This document shows, piece after piece, positions 17,101 to 25,620 of a DNA stretch of 64,000 nt; within the stretch, counting starts at the first letter, position 1, and the number at the start of each line of letters is the position of its first letter. The translations under genes and the position numbers were made by a program. The notes under the pieces are model-generated. The model saw nothing but the letters and a program-made list of their open reading frames with translations, made no database searches and had not been told where the DNA came from. Source of the stretch: an uncultured Candidatus Saccharibacteria bacterium (GTDB lineage Bacteria; Patescibacteriota; Saccharimonadia; Saccharimonadales; Saccharimonadaceae); NCBI GenBank assembly GCA_938036785.1, contig CALHWE010000017.1, positions 1-64,000 on the forward strand, written 5' to 3'.

Positions 17101-18567
17101 ATGTCAAAAACTACCACCCTCGTCAAAAATACGATCATTATTGCACTCGGTAAGATCTCAACCCAATTTTTGAACTTTTTGCTTCTCCCGCTCTATACGG
17201 CATATCTTGCGGCGGCTGAGTTTGGAGTTGTTGATCTCGTTACGGTGGTAGTGTCGCTTGTTGCACCAGTGGTGATGCTATCACTCGAGATGGCGGTGTT
17301 TCGTTTTTTGATTGATGGGCGGGGGCATCATACGCAGCAAGCGCGCGTGATCACTAATGCGCTGCAGCTGATGGGGAGTAGTATGCTACTGGCTGGTGTG
17401 CTCTTTGTATTAGTGATGCAATGGGTGGCAGTGCCGTATGGCTGGCTTGCGCTTGGTGCGGTGGTGGCAGCGGTAGCCTCAAACTTTTGCCTGCAAGTCG
17501 CGCGTGGGTTTGGCAACAATACCCAATATGCTATTGGGAGCATGGTGGCGGGTGCGACGATTGTTGTACTTAATATCGTTTTCATTGCAGTGTTCAAGAT
17601 GGGTGCAACGGGTATGCTGCTGGCTACGGTGATTGGCAATGGTGTGAGTGCGCTCTATCTCATTACAACTCTCAGGATACCGCAGTATATCGACCTCTCT
17701 TTGTGTGATGGAGACACGAGGAAAGAACTTCTTCACTATGCTTTGCCGCTTATCCCAAATAACATCTCGTGGTGGGTGGTCAATGCTGCCGACCGTATGA
17801 TCATCGCTGCCTTGCTGGGAGTGACGGCGAATGGCATCTATGCAGTGGCCTATAAATTCCCGCAGGTATTTACAGCAGTGTATAATTTCTTTGGCTTATC
17901 GTGGGCGGAGTCGGCCTCGATACATATTCGATCAAAGGATCGCGATGCATTCTTTTCGAAAGTGGCAAATATGAGTGTGCGGGTATTTGGCAGCTTTGGT
18001 GTGGTGCTGATCGTCGGCGTATCGGTTTTTTTCAATATACTTGTTGGCGCGCGCTATAGCGAAGCACGGCTTTATATCCCGCTTCTTTTGATTGGGTCGT
18101 TTTTTAGTGCAATTGTTGGTGTCTATAGCGCGATCTATATCGCCAAGAAACGAACCAAGCAGGTCCTCTATACGTCATTGGTTGCAGCTGGTATTAGTAT
18201 TGGGCTATCTGTAGTACTTATACCCGTCATTGGGCTCTATGGGCCAGCGGTAGCGATGATCGCAGCATATCTTGGTATGGCTATCTTTCGCCATCTCGAT
18301 ATCAAAAAATCGATTAATATCACGTACGATCGCATGGCAGTTGGCAGTGTTGCGCTGCTATATGTGCTTGCAATTGGCCTCTATTATATTAATTCACCAT
18401 ATGCAACCATTGCCAATGTTGTCGTCTCGGGCGCGGGTGTCATTGCTATCAATCGTCACACACTACGTGCCTTGCAGCAGACACTCTTTCGCAAGATGAA
18501 AGGTCTCAAACAAAAGCAGGCGGATAAGTTGGCTCAGGCTTGGGAGGTAGACCGTGGGGCAGAGTAG
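17101..18567 (+). CDS. Polysaccharide flippase (Wzx-type, MOP superfamily)
   Basis: A 488-residue polytopic membrane protein with about 12-14 helices. The start KNTIIIALGKISTQFLNFLLLPLYT resembles Wzx/RfbX flippases, and NAADRMIIAALLG in the middle is the family's mid-protein box. It would move the undecaprenyl-linked repeat unit to the outside for the EpsG-like polymerase. It lies 8 nt after the pyruvyl transferase with AAAGGAGAGA nearby, and overlaps the VanZ gene by 14 nt. Confidence 0.9.
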   Translation: MSKTTTLVKNTIIIALGKISTQFLNFLLLPLYTAYLAAAEFGVVDLVTVVVSLVAPVVMLSLEMAVFRFLIDGRGHHTQQARVITNALQLMGSSMLLAGVLFVLVMQWVAVPYGWLALGAVVAAVASNFCLQVARGFGNNTQYAIGSMVAGATIVVLNIVFIAVFKMGATGMLLATVIGNGVSALYLITTLRIPQYIDLSLCDGDTRKELLHYALPLIPNNISWWVVNAADRMIIAALLGVTANGIYAVAYKFPQVFTAVYNFFGLSWAESASIHIRSKDRDAFFSKVANMSVRVFGSFGVVLIVGVSVFFNILVGARYSEARLYIPLLLIGSFFSAIVGVYSAIYIAKKRTKQVLYTSLVAAGISIGLSVVLIPVIGLYGPAVAMIAAYLGMAIFRHLDIKKSINITYDRMAVGSVALLYVLAIGLYYINSPYATIANVVVSGAGVIAINRHTLRALQQTLFRKMKGLKQKQADKLAQAWEVDRGAE

Positions 18568-19024
18568 AGCGTGGCGCAGGTTATATATCCTAGCGCCGGT
18601 ATTTTGGATGGCAGTTATCTTCACTCTCTCTCACCAGCCAGCCGCTGTCTCTAGCGGGCAGAGTGGGGTGATTGTTGGGCATTTGCAGCAGGCTATGCCA
18701 GGGGTAAGTACGGCTCTCTTGACGTTTCTTGTACGCAAGAGCGCTCATATCATTGCTTATTTTATCCTTGGTATATTGATGTATCGTGCATTGCGCATCA
18801 CTATCCGTCGCTGGCAAACGCGCGCTGTGGCGAGCTTTGCCTTGCTGAATTGCAGTCTCTATGCAGTGACAGACGAGATCCATCAACTCTTCGTACCAGG
18901 GCGCAGTGGTGAACTGCGCGATGTCATGATCGATAGCATAGCGGCACTGGTGGGAGTGGGACTGTGCGTGTGGTTGATGCGCCGATGGGCATTGCGCAAG
19001 AGCATAGTCACGAGCAATCAATGA
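18554..19024 (+). CDS. VanZ family membrane protein
   Basis: A 156-residue protein with about four helices. The pattern FTLSHQPA near the N-terminus, RKSAHIIAYFILGILMYRAL in the middle and TDEIHQLFVPGRSGELRDVMIDS near 112-134 is the VanZ signature. VanZ-like proteins lower teicoplanin sensitivity in enterococci; elsewhere they sit in surface polysaccharide loci with unknown role. It starts with GTG and overlaps the flippase by 14 nt. It is the last gene of the operon; no clear terminator follows. Confidence 0.88.
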   Translation: MGQSRAWRRLYILAPVFWMAVIFTLSHQPAAVSSGQSGVIVGHLQQAMPGVSTALLTFLVRKSAHIIAYFILGILMYRALRITIRRWQTRAVASFALLNCSLYAVTDEIHQLFVPGRSGELRDVMIDSIAALVGVGLCVWLMRRWALRKSIVTSNQ

Positions 19025-19226
19025 CGGCATGATAGAATATACGTACTCGCAATTGTTTGCAAGAGACTCGTGTACATTTATATGTTATTTTCTGCGGCAA
19101 GTCAGGTAGTAGATGAGATGATGTCTATAGGTTACAAGCAATGAGTGTTGAGATGCATAGTTTGGTTGCAATATATAAAATTAGGCAGCAATCTCGAACA
19201 AAAATCTTTAAAAATGAAACAAACGT

Positions 19227-19255
19227 TTGCTAATTGTTCGATATAGTGCTACACT
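19227..19255 (+). promoter_or_regulatory. Promoter of the orphan structured RNA
   Basis: TTGCTA (19227-19232), exactly 17 bp, TACACT (19250-19255). Transcription would begin at the G run at 19262. The same -35/-10 type (TTGCGC-17-TACACT) occurs before the 1160-residue protein gene. Confidence 0.6.
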
Positions 19256-19261
19256 GTCGTA

Positions 19262-19512
19262 GGGGGTACTGATAAGGTACTTCGAACACATGTTAGCACA
19301 GAGGTAGCTATGGGTTAGGCTACTGGTGCAGCGATCAGCCGTGGGCGCTATCGCCAGTTGGCAATAGATTTGCCAGAGGTCTCCACCAAGGTGGATAGGC
19401 GCGATGGGTGATCATTCCTCCTCTTTTGCTCATGAGCGAGCCATTATGTTTGCGTTTCTCTCGGAGAGAAAGCGCCTTATTCTAAGCCAAGCTTAGCGTT
19501 ATTTCCTTTTTT
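19262..19512 (+). ncRNA. Candidate structured non-coding RNA, about 250 nt
   Basis: The segment has a promoter, a terminator and no plausible ORF. By eye it folds into: a 5' hairpin GTAC/GTAC (19266/19277); an extended hairpin GCAC-AGAG-GTAGC / GCTAC-TG-GTGC (19296-19329); and a closed multibranch domain in which GATCA-CC (19333-19340) pairs with GG-TGATC (19407-19413), GCGCTATC (19345-19352) with GATA-GCGC (19394-19402), enclosing TGGCAA/TTGCCA (19359-19375) and CCAC/GTGG (19383-19394). A TTTCTCT/AGAGAAA stem (19455-19471) follows. I looked for and did not find tmRNA, RNase P, SRP, 6S or common riboswitch consensus boxes. It is either an orphan RNA class or a diverged housekeeping RNA. Confidence 0.5.
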
Positions 19513-19513
19513 T
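19482..19513 (+). terminator. Terminator of the structured RNA
   Basis: CTAAGC-caa-GCTTAG (19482-19496) followed by GTTATTTCCTTTTTTT. Confidence 0.6.
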
Positions 19514-19516
19514 GCT

Positions 19517-19550
19517 AGCAAAATACCGCAGTAGATGACGCTGCGGTATT
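19517..19550 (-). terminator. Terminator of the 19610-19849 gene
   Basis: Ten-bp stem AATACCGCAG (19522-19531) / CTGCGGTATT (19541-19550). Read on the minus strand it is followed by TTTTGC. It faces the RNA's terminator tail to tail. Confidence 0.65.
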
Positions 19551-19609
19551 GTTATATGTACACTAGTGGTCTTGTCTCTGAGGAGCTTTTACAAGAGATA
19601 TAGATAGTC

Positions 19610-19849
19610 TTACTTGCCCTGGTAGCGCCGGACAATTGGTGCTACAGCATACAATGCCATAGGTAGGACGAGGAGCTCACCATCTTGCCCCAGCCAGTAC
19701 AATATGCCAGCCACCACAAGATGAAGCACGACGATTCCCGCCGTCAGCCACGGCAAGAAAGCTCGTGGTATGCGCGGCGTAAACAAGAGATAGAGAATAC
19801 CGCCAAAGCAGTCGAGTGCCAGTGCGAGATGTAAGAGGGATGGTGCCAT
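19610..19849 (-). CDS. Small membrane protein (three helices)
   Basis: A 79-residue hydrophobic protein with three predicted membrane segments (about 4-22, 29-52 and 56-71) and a basic end (RRYQGK). An AAGGAGT site lies about 9 nt before the ATG on the minus strand and a strong hairpin follows the stop, which together support a real gene. No family recognised; it resembles small actinobacterial DUF proteins of unknown role. It is a single-gene unit. Confidence 0.6.
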   Translation of the reverse strand: MAPSLLHLALALDCFGGILYLLFTPRIPRAFLPWLTAGIVVLHLVVAGILYWLGQDGELLVLPMALYAVAPIVRRYQGK

Positions 19850-20174
19850 AGTGTGAGACTCCTTATAGTAAAGTGATGTTATAGCCTAGCATACTGTGAT
19901 TACATGGTGCTGTCAAATGATCGGTAGATAAATACCATAGCCTCCGCTTTTTTGCTTATCCTACTTTCCACGCCATTTTTGCAAACGGTGTATGAGAATA
20001 GGCTACTCCAATCTATTTTTTGGCTCTGATGTGGGGTGGCTAATAGAGAGTAGCTATCAGTATGCTGGAGGGGGGTAATGAAAGGGGTAAAATTGGCCAA
20101 AATACTCGGTTTATCGTATATGTATACTCACCTAAGTGATGCCGCTTGTGTTTCACTATTTGGCATTATGCTGC
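19850..20174. other. Intergenic region without recognised gene
   Basis: Between the small membrane gene and pyk. A 66-codon minus-strand frame starting with TTG is not protein-like. A TTTTTTGCTTATCC-rich stretch occurs near 19950. I see nothing further apart from the pyk promoter at the right end. Confidence 0.4.
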
Positions 20175-20180
20175 TATAAT
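20175..20180 (+). promoter_or_regulatory. -10 box of pyk, leaderless configuration
   Basis: TATAAT with 9 nt to the ATG at 20190. Confidence 0.65.
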
Positions 20181-20189
20181 ATGTACGCA

Positions 20190-21620
20190 ATGAATAATTC
20201 TACAAAACGTACAAAGATACTGGCTACTCTGGGGCCAGCTACCAACACACCAGAGAAGATAGAAGCGTTGATCCGGGCGGGTGCCAACGGCTTTCGCCTC
20301 AACTTTAGCCACGGCTCGTACGAAGAGCGGCTTGACCAGATTGCCTGGATTCGCAAGGCGAGTGCCACTGTTGGTCGCACTGTTGCGATTTTGCAAGACT
20401 TGCAAGGGCCAAAGATTCGCCTCGGCGTACTCAAGGATAATCACTTCGACATTGCGGCAGGCGATGAAATTATCCTCGACCACGCAGTGGAGGAGCACGA
20501 TGGCAGCAATCGTCTGCCCATTCAGTACAACCTTGCTGATAAGGTCAAGGTAGGTGAGCCTGTCTATCTCTTTGATGGTAAGCTGCGCGGTGAGATGACC
20601 GAGCGCGTTAGCGACACCGCCATCAAGGTACGCCTGAGTAATGATGGCTTCTTAATGAGCCGCAAGGGGCTCAACCTGCCCGACACCGACTTTGGTGGTG
20701 ACATTCTCACGCCCAAGGACCTGGCTGATATCGAGTTTGGGGCAGACAAAGACATTGACTTCGTAGCACTGAGCTTCATCCAGAGTGCAGAGGATATCAA
20801 CAACCTACGCCAGATTTTGCTCAGCCATGGTTCGACTGCACAAATCATTGCCAAGGTCGAGACCAAGGCGGCTATCGAGCCAGAAACACTCAAGGAAATC
20901 GTCAAGGCGGCTGATGGCGTGATGGTTGCTCGCGGTGACCTCGCGGTCGAGACAAGCCCAGAGATTGTGCCAATCGTTGAGCGCGAAATTATCCGCCTCT
21001 GCCGCAAGTATGGCAAGCTCTCGATTGTTGCGACACAGATGCTAGCCAGCATGGTCGATAACCCCGAGCCAACCCGGGCTGAGGTAAGTGACGTTGCAAC
21101 GGCTGCCATCCTTGGAACAGATGTTGTGATGCTCTCTGACGAGACGGCCAATGGTGACTACCCAGTTGAGGCTGTTAAGATGATGGCCGACACCGTGCGC
21201 TACACTCAGTCGCGCTGGCCGATGAATGATATGCCCATCAAGGAGGGTCGCACCAACCGTCGGCTCAATGCGATTGCTCATGCTGCCGTTGATGTTGCGC
21301 ACAAAGTTGATGCAACAGTGATCGTTGCCGAGACACGCTCGGGTGCGACTGCCGCACGTATTGCTGCTTGCCGCCCAGAGCTGCCAATCGTTGCTGTGGC
21401 GCCAGACGCCCGCGTAGCGCAGCAGCTTGCACTGTCGTATGCAACGCGCAGCTTCGTCCGGCCCGACAGCCAGCAGCTGGGGAGCGACCTCACGCGCGAG
21501 CTGCTCAGCCAAGGTGCCTTTGGTGATGTATCATCGGTGACTGCTGTTATTATCAGTGGTCGCCAACCTGGCGCAACTGGTGGGACAGATACACTAAGCG
21601 TCCGCACCTTCGAGCGCTAG
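20190..21620 (+). CDS. pyk: Pyruvate kinase
   Basis: A 476-residue enzyme converting phosphoenolpyruvate and ADP to pyruvate and ATP, the last ATP-yielding step of glycolysis. It opens with KRTKILATLGPAT and has FRLNFSHG (about 34-41), the catalytic Lys region IIAKVETKAA, MVARGDLAVE and TQMLASM...PTRAEVSD. Length fits the standard A/B/C-domain form without the extra PEP-utiliser domain. I place the start at MNNSTKRTK, 9 nt after TATAAT; the frame continues 18 codons upstream but runs through the promoter. A strong terminator follows, so it is a single-gene unit. Probably central to the fermentative energy metabolism of the host. Confidence 0.96.
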   Translation: MNNSTKRTKILATLGPATNTPEKIEALIRAGANGFRLNFSHGSYEERLDQIAWIRKASATVGRTVAILQDLQGPKIRLGVLKDNHFDIAAGDEIILDHAVEEHDGSNRLPIQYNLADKVKVGEPVYLFDGKLRGEMTERVSDTAIKVRLSNDGFLMSRKGLNLPDTDFGGDILTPKDLADIEFGADKDIDFVALSFIQSAEDINNLRQILLSHGSTAQIIAKVETKAAIEPETLKEIVKAADGVMVARGDLAVETSPEIVPIVEREIIRLCRKYGKLSIVATQMLASMVDNPEPTRAEVSDVATAAILGTDVVMLSDETANGDYPVEAVKMMADTVRYTQSRWPMNDMPIKEGRTNRRLNAIAHAAVDVAHKVDATVIVAETRSGATAARIAACRPELPIVAVAPDARVAQQLALSYATRSFVRPDSQQLGSDLTRELLSQGAFGDVSSVTAVIISGRQPGATGGTDTLSVRTFER

Positions 21621-21644
21621 ACCCGCTAGAACACTCTATAGAAG

Positions 21645-21677
21645 CACCCACCTATCACTACGGTGGGTGTTTTTGTT
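21645..21677 (+). terminator. Intrinsic terminator of pyk
   Basis: CACCCACC (21645-21652) / GGTGGGTG (21662-21669) with TTTTTGTT downstream. Confidence 0.85.
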
Positions 21678-21907
21678 GGTGAAAGTAGGGTAATTTGTCT
21701 ATTTTGTTTTTACTTCGCATACTGTACCGTTGTATATAACACAGCGTATATGAAAAAGTGGTGTAAAAATAACATCATGTAGGCTGAGTACCTTTTGCAA
21801 AAATATCAGCCAATCGACCAGAGGTAAACTATTGCCTATAGTGCAACACGATGGTATGGGTATGTTAGTCATCGTATCGATACTTCGCACCAAATGAGCA
21901 AGGTGAG

Positions 21908-21936
21908 TTGCGCCACAATGTGAAATAAGCTACACT
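21908..21936 (+). promoter_or_regulatory. Promoter upstream of the 1160-residue protein gene
   Basis: TTGCGC (21908-21913), 17-bp spacer, TACACT (21931-21936). Confidence 0.5.
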
Positions 21937-21942
21937 AGAGAA

Positions 21943-22102
21943 AACAACATAAGCGATACATTGTGGGCATACGATTGATCAACAACTGGGGTAGTATCCA
22001 AAACTCGATACGAGGCTTCGGTTCGTTGTATCAGGGTGTGGACTGGTGTGCACCACACAAAAACTGTAGCGTTTATATAAAAACAAACAAAGGAAACCGT
22101 TC
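21943..22102 (+). other. Long structured 5' leader
   Basis: About 160 nt separate the predicted transcript start from the ATG. It contains a GATAC/GTATC pairing around 22009-22032 and a GTGTGG (22036-22041) / CCACAC (22053-22058) hairpin with an inner GGTG/CACC. An AAAGGAAACC site is directly upstream of the start. The remaining part of the gap from the pyk terminator to 21907 shows no gene. Confidence 0.4.
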
Positions 22103-25100
22103 ATGCCAGATATAGACTTCGACGAACTCGACCGCGCGGTGCACGACCTGATGCGCCAGTCTGGTCAGCTGCCAACAACGCCAGACAAACCGTCTGAAGC
22201 ACCTGCCACCACACCAAGCAAGGATTCGGCCTCATCAAGCAGCCAAGCTGCACCATCCCAGCAAACGACGTCAGTAGTAACCTCAGCTCGTCCTGAGGTA
22301 AGTGATGGTACGCAAAGTGCAAGCACCTCGAGTGTCCAGGATAACAACACTTCAACAGGTTCAGTGCAGCAGGCAGACTCACCAGATACTGCAACGCCAG
22401 CTAAGCAGTCACCTGCATTAGCACCTCGAGATAATACTAATAGCACTGATGAAACAGTGCAGACTGATGATAGTACCACAGCCACTGATACTACCTCTGC
22501 TACCGATACAAATAGTACACCAGCTCGCCGCCGCGGGGTGACGATCATGCCGCTGTCGCAACAAGCGGACGAAGCAGAGCCAGCAGGGGAGTCATATGAG
22601 CCAGTTGAGCCTGAGCCAGCTGTTGACCGTGCCCGAGCGCTGTCGGAGTCGGTCGTTGCATCAGAACGCGAACCGGCATCGATGCCTGCTAATCTAGAGC
22701 AAACTGATGCGGTGGATGATGCAGAATCAACTCAAGCGACCTCTGTTGATACAGCAACACCAATGCAGACGACGACAGATGGCATGTCATCTCAATCTCA
22801 GCCTGCAGCAGTTGTGACGGTTGACCCTGACGATATTATTACTCCCGCGAGTGACGATGATGACGAGAGTGACGATGCGTATGCCGATCGAGCGCAGTTC
22901 TTTGGCCGGTCGGCAGCACGGCCGTTCTTTGCGCCACCTCGTGCAGTAACGCCAGTGGATGATGTATCGTCCACAACAGGTTCAGACGTGTCAGCTCCTA
23001 TAGCGGAGACAGATAACACTGCGCCATCAGCCCAGAGTGATGGAGCAGTGAGTGACGAAACATCTGCTGTGGCTACAGAGGAAGAAGCGCCAGCGACAAT
23101 TGAGCAAGTTGAGTCGGAGACGCCAACGATGCCGTATCAGTTTGCGGGCGAAGACGCTGAGAGCGATGATGACGACGATGAAGCACTTGTCCGCCACCTC
23201 AATGAGGTGAACCGCGCACAAGATGATGAGACTGAGCCAGCGCAAACATCTGTCGTTGATGATCTTGATGATGCATTTGCTCCGCAACCACTCATTATTC
23301 CGCCGCCAAAAGAGGAGGAGAGTGATACGTCGCTGCCCTCTGCGGAGACGGTAGTAGAGCCAACGGATGATACGCATACTGCTGATGATGTACCAGCAGC
23401 TACACTGCAGGATGAGCCTGATGATATAACCAACACGAGCAGCACTGATGACGCTGGCGATGATCACTTGCTCTATGCGCCAGAAACACCAGCAAACACA
23501 GATGTGTCAGCGGTGTTGAGCAGTAGCAATACTTCTGATACCGAGACAGTGCAGCCGCTAAACCAGTCGCTCAACGAGCCAGCTTGGCCCGAGTTGCAAT
23601 ACGATGAGCCGGATGATACGCCAGACGTGCAAGCCCTTGATACGGACCAGGCTGCATCTGCGTGGCCAGAGGTAATGGTAGAAAATACGAGTGCTGTGGA
23701 CGATAGCCAGACGGCGGCCCAAGCAGCTGACGTGAGTGTGCCAAGCGAGTATGAATCGTTTGATGGTGAGAGTAGCCCCTGGACTGAGCCCACCACTGCG
23801 CCACCTCAATCGCAGGCAGGCGATATCGCTCCTGCAGAGTTGTTGACGGCTGAGCACACTATGCCTGATGTGGGAGCGGACAATGACAGCCCATTGCCAC
23901 AGCCAGAGGAGGTGCTTGCTGAGGACACTATGCCAGAAGCTCGCGTCGATCGCCCATTGCCACTCCTTAGTACGTATAATGAGCACCGGGCAGCCCCTGA
24001 GCCACACTTTGATGCTCTACCGTTGTCTGATTCGCAAGAGGAAGCGAACGCTGTTGATGCAACCGATGCCGCTCAGAATACGAATGATATTGCGCAAGGC
24101 ACGACAGATATGCAATTGCCGGATACTCCTGATGACCAAGCAGAGCAACCCTATGCACCCGCTGCACCACTGTTTGCACCAGCTGATGATGTTGTAGCCA
24201 AGGCGCAGCAGATTATTGCTGCTCGCCCTGAGGTGCCCACCAATGATACACCAACACTTCCGCAAGAAGAGGAGGATACGCCAAAGAGTGCGCCCGATGT
24301 CGTGCCAATTACGCTTTCTCAGTCAGTCGACCAACAGACTGAGCCATCGGTTGCCGATGCGTCAGCTGTGCATACCGCAGACGAGACAACACCAACTGAG
24401 CCAAGTGATGATCAAGCAGCTGCTCCAGCTATACAGCGTCCGCGTGGTCGCTTTATGGATATCGTGGGTGGCGCAGCTCCGGTTGCTGCAGCTGCCCAAA
24501 CGGTTCGCCCACGGGTGCGCCGCCAAGGTGCGGTGGTTGAGCCATTGACAAATAGCGCACCAGTGGTTGGCATGGATATTCGCCCTGCGCCTGGCCATGA
24601 GCCAGCGCAGCATCACGCAGGAGTAGCGCAGAGTACTCCTCCGGCAGGTGATGAGGTTAAAGCATCCGATGTAGTAACGCCTGATGGGACACCATCCGCA
24701 GAGACACTCGACCTCCAGCCTGGTGACGAAAAGCCGCTTGGCTACACACCATTCTTGCCCGATGCTGAGACGAAGGTCGATAAGCGCCCACTGGGTGGTG
24801 CTGATACGCTAGTGGGTGATGCGCCAACATTGGCCGATACTGCTCCGATGGGGATGTATCATGATGAGCCTGGTACATTTGGCATGGCTCCAGCTGATAA
24901 TAACGAGCCAGTGGTACCGTCGCATCTTTTTGCGCCGCATGATGAGCATGCCTCGGCTGAGCAATTCATTGATGCGCTGACAGACACGAGCGAGAATGCG
25001 CCATCACTCTATCCGGCCGATCACTACCCACTACCCGAGCAAGACACACCAGAAGCTGCTCTGCCACATGATGACACCACATATCAGCTAGAGGATCACT

Positions 25101-25585
25101 ACGGTGCTGACCAGTCACTCTACCCAGATGAGCCAGCTGACTCTCATGAGGTATCGGCTGATGGAGCAGGACCGCAGTTTGCAGAAGATGAGATTGACCT
25201 GAGTTTGCCTGTGCCTGGCCCTGGTGAGCCAGATATCGACTACTACGGTGAAGCCGAGCGAGTCGAAGCCGAGCCAATGACAGCAGCGACTGAGTGGGAT
25301 GATGAGCCAGATGTGAGCGACCAAGCACACGTCAATACCATCGAGGAAGCGGCTGCCACCACCCAAAACGGTGACACTGCGCTCGCTCTCCACCAAGCAC
25401 TCCAGGAAGAGAACGAAGGTAATGTGGTCGCACCAATCTACAGTGCTGAAGAATTTACTCGCGCACCAAAGAAGTCGCGCCGCCGTCCCGAACAAGCTGC
25501 TGGCTGGATTTGGCTGCTGTGGATCGTCATGCTGTTAGCGCTTGGTGCTGGTCTTGGCGCGGTCTATTATACACTCTTTGGCTAG
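22103..25585 (+). CDS. Very long acidic disordered protein with a C-terminal membrane anchor
   Basis: A 1160-residue protein made almost wholly of Asp, Glu, Thr, Ser, Ala, Pro and Gln, with no globular domain that I can recognise for more than 1100 residues. A basic patch (PKKSRRRPEQ) is followed by one hydrophobic helix at about 1134-1157, the only membrane segment, so it should be tail-anchored. By the positive-inside rule the acidic part is probably cytoplasmic, though a secreted orientation is not excluded. Short recurring words (DDVV.., PTDDT, ADEAEPA) suggest repeat expansion. Its start has AAAGGAAACC upstream. Function unknown; a tether, scaffold or spacer is conceivable. Confidence 0.8.
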   Translation: MPDIDFDELDRAVHDLMRQSGQLPTTPDKPSEAPATTPSKDSASSSSQAAPSQQTTSVVTSARPEVSDGTQSASTSSVQDNNTSTGSVQQADSPDTATPAKQSPALAPRDNTNSTDETVQTDDSTTATDTTSATDTNSTPARRRGVTIMPLSQQADEAEPAGESYEPVEPEPAVDRARALSESVVASEREPASMPANLEQTDAVDDAESTQATSVDTATPMQTTTDGMSSQSQPAAVVTVDPDDIITPASDDDDESDDAYADRAQFFGRSAARPFFAPPRAVTPVDDVSSTTGSDVSAPIAETDNTAPSAQSDGAVSDETSAVATEEEAPATIEQVESETPTMPYQFAGEDAESDDDDDEALVRHLNEVNRAQDDETEPAQTSVVDDLDDAFAPQPLIIPPPKEEESDTSLPSAETVVEPTDDTHTADDVPAATLQDEPDDITNTSSTDDAGDDHLLYAPETPANTDVSAVLSSSNTSDTETVQPLNQSLNEPAWPELQYDEPDDTPDVQALDTDQAASAWPEVMVENTSAVDDSQTAAQAADVSVPSEYESFDGESSPWTEPTTAPPQSQAGDIAPAELLTAEHTMPDVGADNDSPLPQPEEVLAEDTMPEARVDRPLPLLSTYNEHRAAPEPHFDALPLSDSQEEANAVDATDAAQNTNDIAQGTTDMQLPDTPDDQAEQPYAPAAPLFAPADDVVAKAQQIIAARPEVPTNDTPTLPQEEEDTPKSAPDVVPITLSQSVDQQTEPSVADASAVHTADETTPTEPSDDQAAAPAIQRPRGRFMDIVGGAAPVAAAAQTVRPRVRRQGAVVEPLTNSAPVVGMDIRPAPGHEPAQHHAGVAQSTPPAGDEVKASDVVTPDGTPSAETLDLQPGDEKPLGYTPFLPDAETKVDKRPLGGADTLVGDAPTLADTAPMGMYHDEPGTFGMAPADNNEPVVPSHLFAPHDEHASAEQFIDALTDTSENAPSLYPADHYPLPEQDTPEAALPHDDTTYQLEDHYGADQSLYPDEPADSHEVSADGAGPQFAEDEIDLSLPVPGPGEPDIDYYGEAERVEAEPMTAATEWDDEPDVSDQAHVNTIEEAAATTQNGDTALALHQALQEENEGNVVAPIYSAEEFTRAPKKSRRRPEQAAGWIWLLWIVMLLALGAGLGAVYYTLFG

Positions 25586-25606
25586 CGCCAGTGTGGCGGC
25601 ATCCGG

Positions 25607-25612
25607 TATAAT
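25607..25612 (+). promoter_or_regulatory. -10 box of the UvrD/PcrA gene, leaderless configuration
   Basis: TATAAT with 8 nt to the ATG at 25621. It lies 22 nt after the stop of the long disordered protein. Confidence 0.65.
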
Positions 25613-25620
25613 AGGCTACT

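Noticed and set aside
19262..19512. tmRNA, suggested by the GGGGG start
   Set aside because: No GGATTCGAC box, no T-arm, no CCA-like 3' end and no tag ORF; the unit is also too short.
19900..20100. 66-codon minus-strand ORF upstream of pyk
   Set aside because: TTG start, no initiation signal, no domain.
20564..21151. 195-codon minus-strand ORF inside pyk
   Set aside because: Ser/Leu-rich antisense shadow of conserved pyruvate kinase sequence.
21699..21893. 64-codon minus-strand ORF after pyk
   Set aside because: Low-quality frame next to a terminator; no initiation signal and no similarity noticed.
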